Source: Arenibacter antarcticus
Lineage (GTDB): Bacteria; Bacteroidota; Bacteroidia; Flavobacteriales; Flavobacteriaceae
Direction of reading: 5' to 3'
NCBI RefSeq assembly: GCF_041320605.1
Contig: NZ_CP166679.1
Location: forward strand, 2,342,001-2,406,000
DNA length: 64,000 nucleotides
The notes beneath the pieces are model-generated. The model was not told where the DNA came from and searched no databases. It worked only from the letters and a program-made list of their open reading frames with translations. The first letter of the stretch is position 1. The number at the start of each line of letters is the position of its first letter. Of this stretch, positions 54,547 through 63,626 are shown in pieces. Position numbers and translations under genes: made by a program.

Positions 54547-57507
54547 TTACCTCTTCAGCGTAAAGTGTCCTGAAAAAATAGTGCCTTCCCCAAGATTGGC
54601 TTTAAACCAATAATCACTTGAAACCATTTCTCTGCCATTAAACAAACCATCCCAACCTAAATCATTTGATGATAGCTGAACCAACAATTTACCATATCTG
54701 TCATAAATAAATATTCTAGAACTTGGAAATTGGTCAATCCCATAAATTTGCCAGTAATCGTTTTGACCATCATTGTTAGGTGTAAAAAACTTTGGATAAT
54801 CAAGAATTGTAACTTCCTCAACATCCTCGCCACATCCATTTTTATCTCTTACCAACGCGGTATATGTACCACCAATAATATTGAAAAAATAATTACTTTT
54901 TTTAAAATTTATACCATCCAATGAATATTCAAAATCACCATTACCGGAAGCTATTATTTCAATGAAATTAGTATCGGATAGCCCCTTGTGCTTTACTTCC
55001 GTTATGGTTGGGGGCGATGATTTTATAAATTCAAAATTAAAGTTCTTTTCACAATATACACCATTTGTAATTTTCCCCAAAGTAAGAGTATAGCTCCCAG
55101 CATTTATCAGGTCTACTTTATGCGTATCAGAAATTATGCTGTTATCCTCGAACGACCAACTGTAATAATCAAAATTATTTTCTATTTGAATAGGTAGCGA
55201 AGGTTCCAAATGACATAAATAATAACTTGACTCCAGCATTGTTGTCGGCAGTTCGTTTACTATTACATCAAAACTTGTTTCTGCATAACACAGCGTATTC
55301 ATTGAATTCTCTGCACGGACCGTTATGGTCTCCTTCCACGATACCTTGTTTTCGTAAGATGTTGATAACGGACTAGGTAGTTCAGCTCCAGTTGTATCAA
55401 AATAGGAAAGTTTTAAGCCTACTTGATTACCAATAATTTCGGATTCAATTTTTGAAAGATCAAAGTTGCCGAACCCATTGCCCTTATCACATGCATAAAC
55501 AGGAGGTTGCATGTTTAATTGTGGCTGGGAAGATGTTCTCAGTACCAATGGAGTCTCTTCATAACAATTACCCACGCTTCCAAATGCTCGCACGGTTATT
55601 TTTTCTTCGTTTATGGTTTGGTTTTTAATTGCGTTCAATGGCGCCTGAATCTGATTGCCATTTTCTCGAAAAAAAGAAACTGAAGTTGCGTTGTTATTGC
55701 CCAAGATGTCATTTTGGACTTGCTCCAAATCAAAAGTAGCAAACCCATTGGCTTCATTACTACACATTAAAAGGTCCGAGACTGCCGAAAGGTCTGGAAC
55801 TGGGTTCACAATTAAATCAAATGTGGTTTCGGAATAGCAACAGAGATTATTGTTATGAGCAACCCTGACGCCAATGGTCTCCCGATCTTTAATGGTATTG
55901 GTAAAAGGAGAGGATAGTGTGGTAAATTCATTACCACTTCCATCAATAAAAGTAACCGTCATGTTATTTTGGCCTCTTAGGATTTGTTGGGTAACCTGAG
56001 CTAGATTAAACGATGATGAAATACCAGTATTGAAGCTGTCTTCACATGCGTAAATATTATCAATACCGTAAGCATTTGGAGGCTCTTTTACATTTATGGT
56101 TTCCGTTAGCACCTCAGCATTGCCATCGCTGGAAATGACCGTTGCGGTAATGGTGTAGGTACCTTCGGTAGAAAAATCATGAAAGGGAGATGCATCTGTC
56201 GAGGTATTGTTTCCCCCTGATGCAGGATCCCCAAAATCCCATGTTATTGATGCTATACTGCCGGTGGGAGCAACGCTGAATTCTTTTAAAAATTCTGAAC
56301 AGACATTGGAAATGTTCAATGAAAAATCATTGGTCACGTGATTAACATCTCCGGTAACATTAATATAGAACTTAGCATCTGGCCTACCAAAATCTTCAGT
56401 AGAAACATATTCAGTTGAATGAGGACCTCCGGTTACACAACCTCTTTGCCATGAAATACCGGTATCTTGTGTAGAACCTGCTATAAAAGCTACTCCATCT
56501 CCATAAACGATTCCCTTATGTACTTCTACTAAAATTCTTTCAACACCAGCTGGAACAACTACAGCTGTATCAAAATCTACATTTATAATTCGTGAATTAC
56601 GGTCTATATTCGGTGAGAGTTGTTGGTATTGACTACTCCCTATCAAATCGGTTTCTGAAAACGAACTGGGAAAATTGTCATCAATGGCATAAACATTAAA
56701 ACTAATTTCCGGTAACCATCCAACTTTGTTAACGCCAACTTGTCCAGAGGTTATAACGAATTCCTCATTGGTAGAAATACCAAAATCTTCTAAATAAAAA
56801 TCCCTTGCCCAATAAATGTAGGATGACGTACATGAGTGAATGCTCGTTTCAATAATGTCATCACATACATTATGCGATAATGTTACCGATGAACCACTAC
56901 TGGCTATGTTTTGTATTTTTCCAGTAACATTTATAAAGAAATTAGCATGTGGAACCGGAGTGCTTAAGTTTTCGGTAGGTATTGGGGTGTAATATTCCCT
57001 GCAGCCTTTAAACCAGGATGTGTCATTATCAAATTCAGTACCAGCGATAAGGACTTCTTTATACTCATCATTATAAATATCATCCATTTGAGTAACTTCT
57101 ACTAAAATTCTTTCAACTCCAGCAGGAATGGTAATGGGCGTACTAAAGTTAATCTGAACAATTTCAGGAGTATCTCCTATTTCAGGAGCGAGAACCACAT
57201 TTCCATAACTTATGCGTTGGGGGTTTCGCCCCGGTGTTTCAGAGTTTAAGCTATAGAAGTTAAAAACCAATTGAGCACCATCATATGAATTGCTAATGGC
57301 CACTTGTCCAGTAGTGATAATAAATTGATCTGCAGTAGAGATACCAAAATCAGAAAGGGTAAAGGCTCTTGACCAAGCTTCTTCATACTGGCAAGAAGTC
57401 ATACCTGTTTTTATCGGACTGTTCCCGATATTATGAGTTAATGTAATTTGTGCATCAATTCCATTTAAAAACAAAAAAAATATTAGTAAGGTTAAATTTC
57501 TTTGCAT
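54547..57507 (-). CDS. Large exported protein with type B type IX secretion domain
   Basis: A 986-residue secreted or surface protein with signal peptide (ending NGIDAQ). Two copies of a domain of about 190 residues come first; both have LTHN/LSHN starts, DFGIST, ITTGQV/ITSGQV and IPAGVERILVEV. A PKD-like domain (WDFGDPASGG, FSTEGTYTITATV) lies at about 415-480. Three repeats of about 100 residues follow (ACEDSF.., LMCSNEANG.., YACDKGNG..), each with ETxxVR. The C-terminal domain (FFTPNNDGQNDYWQIYGI, RYGKLL, GWDGLFNGREM) is the CHU_C gliding/T9SS type B signal. It is probably an adhesin or matrix protein. It starts outside the integrated element. Confidence 0.88.
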   Translation of the reverse strand: MQRNLTLLIFFLFLNGIDAQITLTHNIGNSPIKTGMTSCQYEEAWSRAFTLSDFGISTADQFIITTGQVAISNSYDGAQLVFNFYSLNSETPGRNPQRISYGNVVLAPEIGDTPEIVQINFSTPITIPAGVERILVEVTQMDDIYNDEYKEVLIAGTEFDNDTSWFKGCREYYTPIPTENLSTPVPHANFFINVTGKIQNIASSGSSVTLSHNVCDDIIETSIHSCTSSYIYWARDFYLEDFGISTNEEFVITSGQVGVNKVGWLPEISFNVYAIDDNFPSSFSETDLIGSSQYQQLSPNIDRNSRIINVDFDTAVVVPAGVERILVEVHKGIVYGDGVAFIAGSTQDTGISWQRGCVTGGPHSTEYVSTEDFGRPDAKFYINVTGDVNHVTNDFSLNISNVCSEFLKEFSVAPTGSIASITWDFGDPASGGNNTSTDASPFHDFSTEGTYTITATVISSDGNAEVLTETINVKEPPNAYGIDNIYACEDSFNTGISSSFNLAQVTQQILRGQNNMTVTFIDGSGNEFTTLSSPFTNTIKDRETIGVRVAHNNNLCCYSETTFDLIVNPVPDLSAVSDLLMCSNEANGFATFDLEQVQNDILGNNNATSVSFFRENGNQIQAPLNAIKNQTINEEKITVRAFGSVGNCYEETPLVLRTSSQPQLNMQPPVYACDKGNGFGNFDLSKIESEIIGNQVGLKLSYFDTTGAELPSPLSTSYENKVSWKETITVRAENSMNTLCYAETSFDVIVNELPTTMLESSYYLCHLEPSLPIQIENNFDYYSWSFEDNSIISDTHKVDLINAGSYTLTLGKITNGVYCEKNFNFEFIKSSPPTITEVKHKGLSDTNFIEIIASGNGDFEYSLDGINFKKSNYFFNIIGGTYTALVRDKNGCGEDVEEVTILDYPKFFTPNNDGQNDYWQIYGIDQFPSSRIFIYDRYGKLLVQLSSNDLGWDGLFNGREMVSSDYWFKANLGEGTIFSGHFTLKR

Positions 57508-57784
57508 AAAATAAGTAGGCCATTAAAATCTATAATGGTCCAAAATAGGATTTATTTGTGAGTTGGTTAAAACTTTTTTATGAGTTGCAAGAAATAACAT
57601 TTAAAGAACATCCAATTTTGGTTCTCTTCCTCTAAGCGGGTCTAGGAGGTTTTGTTTTCAACTGTTTTTCTTTGTCTGAGTGAGTTGTTTCCGCCGGGTT
57701 CTACGTCACTTTTTAGTCCAACCAAGTAAAAGGTCCATTTACGATTAGACTGCTTTCAAAATTATAATTCATCTTTCCATGGTT

Positions 57785-58207
57785 TTATGAAAATCCTGCT
57801 AGTTTTCCCTCATCGTTTAAAACCGTTCGGATTTCGATATCCGATTCTGATTCAAAAAATCCTTTAAATCTATATATTCTGAGCTTTTTACCTTTTTCGC
57901 TTTCCATTAAGGATTCAAATCTCAAGTCTTGATACTCCCCGAATAGATTTTTGATTTGTTGGTATGATTTTTTTTGTACCGTTTCGTTAAGTCCATCCAC
58001 CATTTCTTTGATAGCCACATTCTCCGAAAGCTTGTAATGACCACCGTTTTTTTGTGCTGTAAGTATCTTTTCTGATAATATTTTTACAGATTCAATATCC
58101 TCTTGCTTAAGTTGGGATTCATCAACTTTTTTAAAATCTGACGATGATTGACAACTTGCCGAAGTTGTTACAAAAAGAACGATTACTAATCGGAATATTT
58201 TCTTCAT
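57785..58207 (-). CDS. Small lipoprotein of unknown function
   Basis: A 140-residue exported protein with lipobox TSASC and mature start QSSSDFKKVDE. The body is helical, then beta (LRFESLMESEKGKKLRIYRFKG, EIRTVLNDEGKLAGF), like small periplasmic DUF3887-type proteins, but I cannot name the family. It is the first of a series of small minus-strand genes. Confidence 0.7.
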   Translation of the reverse strand: MKKIFRLVIVLFVTTSASCQSSSDFKKVDESQLKQEDIESVKILSEKILTAQKNGGHYKLSENVAIKEMVDGLNETVQKKSYQQIKNLFGEYQDLRFESLMESEKGKKLRIYRFKGFFESESDIEIRTVLNDEGKLAGFS

Positions 58208-58222
58208 ATCAATGCTTTTAAA

Positions 58223-58320
58223 TTGTTGCTAATGTTTAGTATATGGGTGTGACCTGATTTGGCATGAACCTCTTTTGTTAGTCACGGACCAAGCCATGAC
58301 TTATAGCGTGTTGTGGTGCG
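58223..58320. repeat. Cassette-type spacer A
   Basis: The left edge TTGTTGCTAATGTTTAGTAT and the right edge TTATAGCGTGTTGTGGTGCG enclose imperfect inverted segments. The left edge matches the spacer at 61512 in 19 of 23 positions. Confidence 0.5.
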
Positions 58321-58878
58321 TTAAGATTCCCACTTCTTTCTTTTTCGCCTTTTTTTTAATATTCCAATGGTAATTATATACATCACTACGATTGCAAATG
58401 GTATAGCAATAAATCTATATTCTGGTAATAAATACCAAAGTACAAGAACTATTGTAGTTCTGAAAATTGCGTGGAAAATTCCAACCCAATGATTGATGAT
58501 CCAAGAAAATGGTAACCACATTAAGCCTGTCAAAATCCCGACTGTCATAGGTAAAGAGGAGTAGTCTATAATGAAAAAAGGAATTGCAATAGAATAAGCT
58601 AATAGTGCTTGTCCAACTGTAAAGAAAAAAAGCTTATCGAATTCGTTTTTTGGTTTTGTTTTATCAAGGAAATTCTCGCCTGTAAATTTTGAAATGAACA
58701 TCGCTAAATATACAATACTACCTGTTCCAATAAAAATAGACCAAACTGCTATAAAATCGGAGAAAAATAATCCAATAAGTCCAATAATAGTCCAAACTAT
58801 TAGTCCAGCTAATGGTGTGGCGACGAATTTTTGATTCGAAAATTCAATCCGTTGCTCTTCTAGTGTTCTTTTATTCAT
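58321..58878 (-). CDS. DUF7010 family membrane protein
   Basis: A 185-residue inner-membrane protein with about five to six helices and a basic C-terminus (ILKKRRKRKKWE). The N-terminal EEQRIEFSNQKFVATPLAGLIVW and the PFSWIINHWVGIFHAIFRT segment resemble the DUF7010 family, of unknown function. It has its own spacer on both sides rather than operon neighbours. Confidence 0.65.
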   Translation of the reverse strand: MNKRTLEEQRIEFSNQKFVATPLAGLIVWTIIGLIGLFFSDFIAVWSIFIGTGSIVYLAMFISKFTGENFLDKTKPKNEFDKLFFFTVGQALLAYSIAIPFFIIDYSSLPMTVGILTGLMWLPFSWIINHWVGIFHAIFRTTIVLVLWYLLPEYRFIAIPFAIVVMYIITIGILKKRRKRKKWES

Positions 58879-59244
58879 TGGTTAACTTAGATGATTTTAT
58901 ATTGATGTAGGCTCCCCCAATAATTGTTCTTTAAAATTACTTTATTTTCTGAAATTTATCCTATCACTATTTTTTTTAAATGCAGCACAAGCTGTTTGTA
59001 TATGGAAAGTTGCGGGTTTGCTACCATTGCTTTAGCAGAACACTAGCCATTTTCCACACACCTTGTGTGTGACTAGTATGAGTATCTTTATCACATCTAA
59101 ATATGGTATTGGTCGAGACGGTGCAAGCCCGCCTATTGGACGCGCAGGCAGGTCCCTAATAGGCTTAGCGAAGCCGAAGGGTTCGGTAGTGTGAGGGGTG
59201 CACTCCGTCATTTAATTGCGGAGCCATTCACGCAATTTACCACG
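58879..59244. other. Cassette-type spacer B, 366 bp without an intact gene
   Basis: It contains GCACAAGCTGTTTGTATATG (58986-59005), similar to the edge of spacer A, the hairpin CACACACCTTGTGTGTG near 59060, and a right edge CACGTTATT that meets the S58 peptidase remnant. No coding frame is supported. Confidence 0.5.
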
Positions 59245-59515
59245 TTATTTTTTTAGTCGATTATATTTTTTAAGCGTTTTTATGAGTAAATCGTGAGGTA
59301 GAGCAAATGCTTTATATCCATTAATTCCTTCCATAGTTTCAGCTGCTACCATAGCGTTGACAATTGCTTCCTCAACCGCTTGTACCGTTGCTTCAAAAAC
59401 TGGTATTAGTTAGTCATTCGGCATTGTTTTTACGGTTGTTGTTTCGTCCCAATTAAAAGCATTTTCATTTGCTGTTGAAAAGGCTAAGAAAATCAAAAGA
59501 TGTGGCGGACTTCAC
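59245..59515 (-). pseudogene. S58 peptidase (DmpA/P1 family), C-terminal remnant
   Basis: Reading the minus strand gives FLAFSTANENAFNW, then ETTTVKTMPND, a stop (59410-59412), and in the same frame IPVFEATVQAVEEAIVNAMV, AAETMEG and YAFALPHDLL-like residues to the normal end. This is the last 85 or so residues of a beta-aminopeptidase of the DmpA group. One in-frame stop and loss of the first three quarters make it inactive. Confidence 0.72.
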
Positions 59516-59534
59516 GCCCTATTTGGTATAGGAA

Positions 59535-60077
59535 TTAGCTATAGTTTTTTTGATTTGCATTTTCTATAATTTCCTTATCCTTCTTAAAAATATTTGAAAC
59601 CCATAATGGTGGATCTTTTATTTCCGTTGCTCCAACTTCGTTCATAATGTCAGAAAGAGCAGTTGGGATATCTTTTTTCCAAATAAGAGCCCGAGTAATT
59701 CCGATAGCTTTGACTTGATTTTCTTGTTTAAAATAGTGAACATGATAAACCCACTTATCATCCCCTCCGACACTTTCTAAAATCACCTCAAATTTTGACC
59801 AAATTTTTAGGGGTTTTCTATATATGATTTTTTGTGAACCTAAGGTAGGTGCAAGCCCTCTTTTTACAATAGCATTAAATAATTTTGACCTAGCAATTAA
59901 TTCCCAACGGATAAAGTCCATATACATAGGATACTTTGAAGCTGTCATTACTCGTAATCCATCACAATCGAACGGTCCAACTCTAAACGTTTGTCTAATC
60001 GTCTGATCATGAATCACTTCACTTTGGAAGTGTCTCAGTACTAATATTTTAATGATGGTGTACCAATAATAAATCAT
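59535..60077 (-). CDS. Thioesterase-like protein (THEM6/4HBT type)
   Basis: A 180-residue hot-dog fold protein with a hydrophobic N-terminal segment. Family features are the TFRVGPFDCDGLRVMTASKY opening, DFIRWELIARS, RGLAPTLGSQKIIYRKPLK and the GGDDKWVYHVHYF segment. Members act on acyl-CoA or related thioesters. In the common forms Asp and His/Asn around the first motif are needed; here Asp of DCDG is present. Substrate unknown. Confidence 0.72.
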   Translation of the reverse strand: MIYYWYTIIKILVLRHFQSEVIHDQTIRQTFRVGPFDCDGLRVMTASKYPMYMDFIRWELIARSKLFNAIVKRGLAPTLGSQKIIYRKPLKIWSKFEVILESVGGDDKWVYHVHYFKQENQVKAIGITRALIWKKDIPTALSDIMNEVGATEIKDPPLWVSNIFKKDKEIIENANQKNYS

Positions 60078-60247
60078 AACTGTTCTAAAATTACATACAA
60101 CGATGAGTATAAACGTAGTGCATGATTCTCGAAGTACTCACCTACAATTTACCATTATTTTTTTAATTTCAATAGAGTCACTTTTAAACATTCAGCCTGC
60201 ATTGCCCATATACAAGGTTAGTTGCCGGCATTGTATAAGCGAATTTT

Positions 60248-60430
60248 TTAATGAAAAACGCTCACTGCTAATATTACTATTGCAACACCAATCATAAGTG
60301 CCATCTTTCCCATTAATTTAATTCCTTTAGAGCTGCTGCCAATTCCAGCTTTCATGTTTCTTTTCGCACCTAAGTTGATAAGCACTATCAAAATAACAAG
60401 AACTAGAAATAACACTAACTTAGTGATCAT
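60248..60430 (-). CDS. Small two-helix membrane protein
   Basis: A 60-residue protein with hydrophobic segments LVLFLVLVILIVLINLGA and LMIGVAIVILAV around a Gly/Ser/Lys-rich loop. The composition is clearly that of a membrane protein and the spacing fits a real gene, but the family is unknown. Confidence 0.5.
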   Translation of the reverse strand: MITKLVLFLVLVILIVLINLGAKRNMKAGIGSSSKGIKLMGKMALMIGVAIVILAVSVFH

Positions 60431-60522
60431 GAGTGGTAATAGTTTTAACGCTGGCTAAAATGGAAGAATAAGGTAAATTCCAGAAATAAGCAGAAGTATT
60501 GTTCCGATTCCTCCCAGTAAGC

Positions 60523-60930
60523 TCAAGCCTTTAGTGTGTCGTTGAAATTTGGTTGCCAGGAATAGCCGTTCCCTGCGTCAATAACACAAAGTTGAGCCCT
60601 AATTAATTCATCAGGAAAGTGACAATAAAATCCTTCCAAATAAGGTGAAACAGATGCTGTAATAGTGATTTTATTTTTAGGAGTAAAAAGGAAGTCGTTT
60701 TTATTTAGCTGATATAAAATCAATTCCTAAGTATCTTGTCATACTTCCCTTAGTAACAAACACAAAGTCATTTACAGTTTTTTTATGTGGGGGTAATGGG
60801 AGATAAAGCGCTACCTCATCTTCTTTAAAAGAATGGATAAAGAAGTGGGTTATTTTCAGGACTTAACAAATCATCTGATTTGTTCTTGATGTGATTATTC
60901 CTAAATAAAATTGGCGTTGATGTAGGTATT
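60523..60930 (-). pseudogene. AraC-type regulator, N-terminal sensor domain remnant
   Basis: Three frames must be joined: PILFRNNHIKNKSDDLLSPE, then IHSFKEDEVALYLPLPPHKK followed by TVNDFVFVTKGSMTRYLGI, then YQLNKNDFLFTPKNKITITA followed by YLEGFYCHFPDELI. Together they match the cupin-like N-terminal part of AraC regulators. At least two frameshifts and the absence of the HTH domain show it is dead. Confidence 0.6.
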
Positions 60931-60978
60931 TTCAATCTTGTTTTTCTAGTATTAAATGTAAAGGGTACTCTTAGGCTT

Positions 60979-61030
60979 ATTGCTAACATTGGTTTAGCTA
61001 AAACTAGCAATTTGTTTATACCGTGTTCAA
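60979..61030. repeat. Cassette-type spacer C (short)
   Basis: ATTGCTA (60979-60985) and TAGCAAT (61005-61011) form an inverted pair, followed by TTTATACCGTGTTC. The arrangement is a compact version of spacers A and D. Confidence 0.45.
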
Positions 61031-61091
61031 TATATTCAACCCTAGCCTATCGGAGGGTGGAATACTTCTTAGTTATTGACAACTGATTTTA

Positions 61092-61490
61092 TTATTGATT
61101 TTTGGATAATTCCATCAAAACTTTAATTGCTTTCTCCGAGTATTTTTTATCAACGAAAAAATGGTCGTGATAATATCCAGCAATTACATTGCAGCTAATA
61201 TTATTTTTCGCTAATTCCGTTGAAAATATGGCTGTTAAACCTACTGCATCTAGGGATGAGTGAATCATAAGAGTAATCCAAGAAGCAATATACTCATAGC
61301 TCAAATTTAGCTCGTCTGCTTTTTTTCTCTCAATAATAATAGTAGTTCCTTCCATTTCTTGAAATTCACAAACTGTATCATTTCGGCTAATCTTATTTAA
61401 ATCCTTTACAGTAGAAAACACGTATTCTCCTATATTCAGTTTGGGAGTCATTCCTTTTAATAATTCAGAGATATCTCTTTCTCCAGCCAT
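61092..61490 (-). CDS. ACT-domain protein
   Basis: A 132-residue cytosolic protein with two ACT-like halves. It shows [20 protein letters not shown] at the start, a central [20 protein letters not shown] and the end [20 protein letters not shown]. It corresponds to the COG3602-type proteins, thought to bind amino acids. Genes of this kind are frequent among integron cassettes. It has its own spacers on both sides. Confidence 0.82.
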   Translation of the reverse strand: MAGERDISELLKGMTPKLNIGEYVFSTVKDLNKISRNDTVCEFQEMEGTTIIIERKKADELNLSYEYIASWITLMIHSSLDAVGLTAIFSTELAKNNISCNVIAGYYHDHFFVDKKYSEKAIKVLMELSKNQ

Positions 61491-61511
61491 TTATTTCCTG
61501 TTTTATTTAAC

Positions 61512-61654
61512 TTGTTGCTAAAGGTTTGTGTATGAAATGCTGGGGAATGCGGGCTTCGGCCCTGTCAGACTACACTGCACCTAATGCGTAGCAGATGGTT
61601 TACGTAATCGACTCGACACCAGTTTTTTTATAAAGCACGTTGGCATTTCGTTTT
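61512..61654. repeat. Cassette-type spacer D
   Basis: The left edge TTGTTGCTAAAGGTTTGTGT and right edge TTTATAAAGCACGTTGGCA enclose GC-rich imperfect inverted repeats (GGGCTTCGGCCC near 61551-61562). The left edge closely matches spacer A. Confidence 0.5.
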
Positions 61655-62068
61655 TTATTTTTTCGTGTATTCAGACAGGTAATTGCCCTTTTTGAGAATC
61701 AGCTCGTCTCTTGTTAATTTTTCAATATTATAAGTTATAGTGTCCATAGACGATGTGCCATTTCCAATACTCTCGATAGTGAATGTAATTTGATTGGCTT
61801 TTACCTTCCAATTTTTATAGAGAAGGGTTTTCATATTATCGGAACGAGCAGTGCCATTTTTTAAAAGGGTAAAATGTAATGCCGATTTAGAGGTGTCTTT
61901 CCAGGACCCGACAAGAAACTCTTTTTCAACTATTGATTCCTCTATTTCTGAATTTGCTTCGTTGTTAGCTGTACTTTTTCTGTCATTTTTACAAGAACCC
62001 AACAAAAGTACCCCGACAATTAAAAATAAGATGTGAATTGTCTTCGTGTTGGTAATTAAATTTTTCAT
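61655..62068 (-). CDS. Lipocalin-like lipoprotein
   Basis: A 137-residue lipoprotein with lipobox LLGSC. A charged linker is followed by the lipocalin-like GSWKDTSKSALHFTLLKNGT, KNWKVKANQITFTI and a C-terminal strand. It resembles short lipocalin-family or DUF5004-type proteins in Bacteroidota. The ligand is unknown. It shares strand and spacer type with the neighbouring small genes. Confidence 0.68.
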   Translation of the reverse strand: MKNLITNTKTIHILFLIVGVLLLGSCKNDRKSTANNEANSEIEESIVEKEFLVGSWKDTSKSALHFTLLKNGTARSDNMKTLLYKNWKVKANQITFTIESIGNGTSSMDTITYNIEKLTRDELILKKGNYLSEYTKK

Positions 62069-62145
62069 TACTATGTTATTAAATGTTATTTCGTTTTTAC
62101 ACCAATTACATGTCGCTTTTCAGTGTTTCAAAATTGTGACTAATG

Positions 62146-62740
62146 TCAAATTAAGTTGCTGATTTTTAGATTGTTTTTAAATCCCAAGCGTTCAGGTTTT
62201 AATTCAAATTTATCAATTTGATTTTTAATGCGGTTCACTAGCCCAAGTTTTTTTTTTTGGTCTAGGAATAAGTATTGTTTCGGTGGTTGATATTCAATTT
62301 TTTTGGTGACCCTATTCCAGATGATTACCGCAAGTTTTCGTGCCGTCGCAATGACTGCGGAATGCCTTCCCTTTCGGTAGGCGACCCTTCGGAAAAAATC
62401 GGAGAGGTGGGTATTCTTTAGGTTGCCTATGGCCTTCGCTGCTTGCCACAGGCTGACTTTCAGTCGGTAGCTTCCCTTTGGCACGCGGTTACTGAGTATC
62501 TTTCCCCCTGACCTTGTTGTTCGGTACGAGCCTGAGCCAAGAGGAAAACTGTTTTGCGGTCTTGAACTTATTGAAGCCTTCGGGGCCTATCTCGCTCGTA
62601 ATGGACAATATTGTAGAATGGCTCAGTCCATCGATGGCAAAGAGATCTACCCCGTTAAAATAACGGAAGGCTATTTAATTCAGGTCCTTTATTTGCGGTG
62701 CGTTCTTGTTGGTCCTCTTATGTGGTTTGTCCGTTGTTTA
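62146..62740 (-). pseudogene. IS110-family transposase, C-terminal remnant
   Basis: Two frames give NGVDLFAIDGLSHSTILSIT, GPEGFNKFKTAKQFSSWLRL and VPNNKVRGK, and then ILSNRVPKGSYRLKVSLWQA and HLSDFFRRVAYRKGRHSAV. These are the C-terminal helix-hairpin-helix/Tnp20 region of IS110 transposases. There is an in-frame stop near 62680 and a frameshift near 62500, and the DEDD domain is missing. The intact-looking frame 62146-62484 is only its end. Confidence 0.82.
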
Positions 62741-62799
62741 TATAGTTGCTCGGATGGATACTTTGATAAAATAAAAACAAAATAAATACAAAGCCTAAA

Positions 62800-63246
62800 A
62801 TGAAATTAGCTGAAGCATTATTAGTAAGGTCTGACCTTCTTAAAAAAATTAAACATTTACAAAATAGAATTCATCCAGTTCTTATTATTACGGAATGAAA
62901 AATACCGCAGGAAGACCCAATTGTATTAATTGCAAAATTAAGAGAAGCAATATTAAAATTTGAAGAAATAGTTATTAAAATCAATAAAACCAATAATCAA
63001 ACCCAAATAGATGGAGAAGGTGAACTTATGATTGCCTTAGCTAAACGATATGCTTTGAAAATGCTATCAGAAAAATTAAGAAATATTCGATAATTTGCAC
63101 AAATTAACAATCAATCTTCTAACAATAATCTAAAGTCAACTATTGATATTAAAAAATTACAAATTGAAATTGACCAAACTGGAAGAGCATTTAGAGCAAT
63201 AGACAGTAAAATTCAAGAGATGAATTGGTTAACTGAATTAGTATAA
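62800..63246 (+). pseudogene. DIP1984-family protein with two in-frame stops
   Basis: A single continuous frame of 148 codons reads MKLAEALLVRSDLLKKIKHL, EDPIVLIAKLREAILKFEEI, VIKINKTNNQTQ and ends IDSKIQEMNWLTELV. This is the full length of the DIP1984 (septicolysin-like) family. It is interrupted by TGA at 62896-62898 and TAA at 63091-63093, with no frameshift. The family function is unknown. It is followed by a proper terminator. Confidence 0.75.
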
Positions 63247-63263
63247 TAAATAAGGTTGTGAAT

Positions 63264-63292
63264 GGTTGGAGCGAGTACCAGCCTCTTTTTTT
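63264..63292 (+). terminator. Terminator after the DIP1984 remnant
   Basis: The stem GGTTGG / CCAGCC (one wobble) with an 8-base loop is followed by TCTTTTTTT. Confidence 0.75.
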
Positions 63293-63626
63293 CGGGTGTG
63301 TATTTTCGGGGCAAATTGAAAATACTACCCATTCCAAGGCTGCTTGAGTTGTGGCAAAATGTATAATTTAGGGCTCATTACAGTTTACCATTAACAATTG
63401 TATAATTAATATTTTACTACCAGGTACTGACCGACCATTCTTTATTTTTAATAAAAAAACATATAACACTATTATGATATATAAGGGCTTTTCTGCTTAT
63501 AGCTAGTTCAGAGATAAGAGCAAGCAACCCTAAATATATAATTTAGTTAGAAGATACGTTAAGGGTACTACTAAACTTCCCTTTCTTATCTTATATTTAA
63601 CGCTATTATTCCTATATAAAAATATT
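63293..63626. other. 334-bp intergenic region
   Basis: AT-rich, no gene recognised. It should contain the promoter of the metallophosphoesterase gene; no certain -7/-33 pair or repeat is seen. Confidence 0.45.

Noticed and set aside
62896-62898. TGA in the DIP1984 frame considered as a selenocysteine codon
   Set aside because: A second stop (TAA) follows in the same frame, and no selenocysteine insertion hairpin or pathway is seen.
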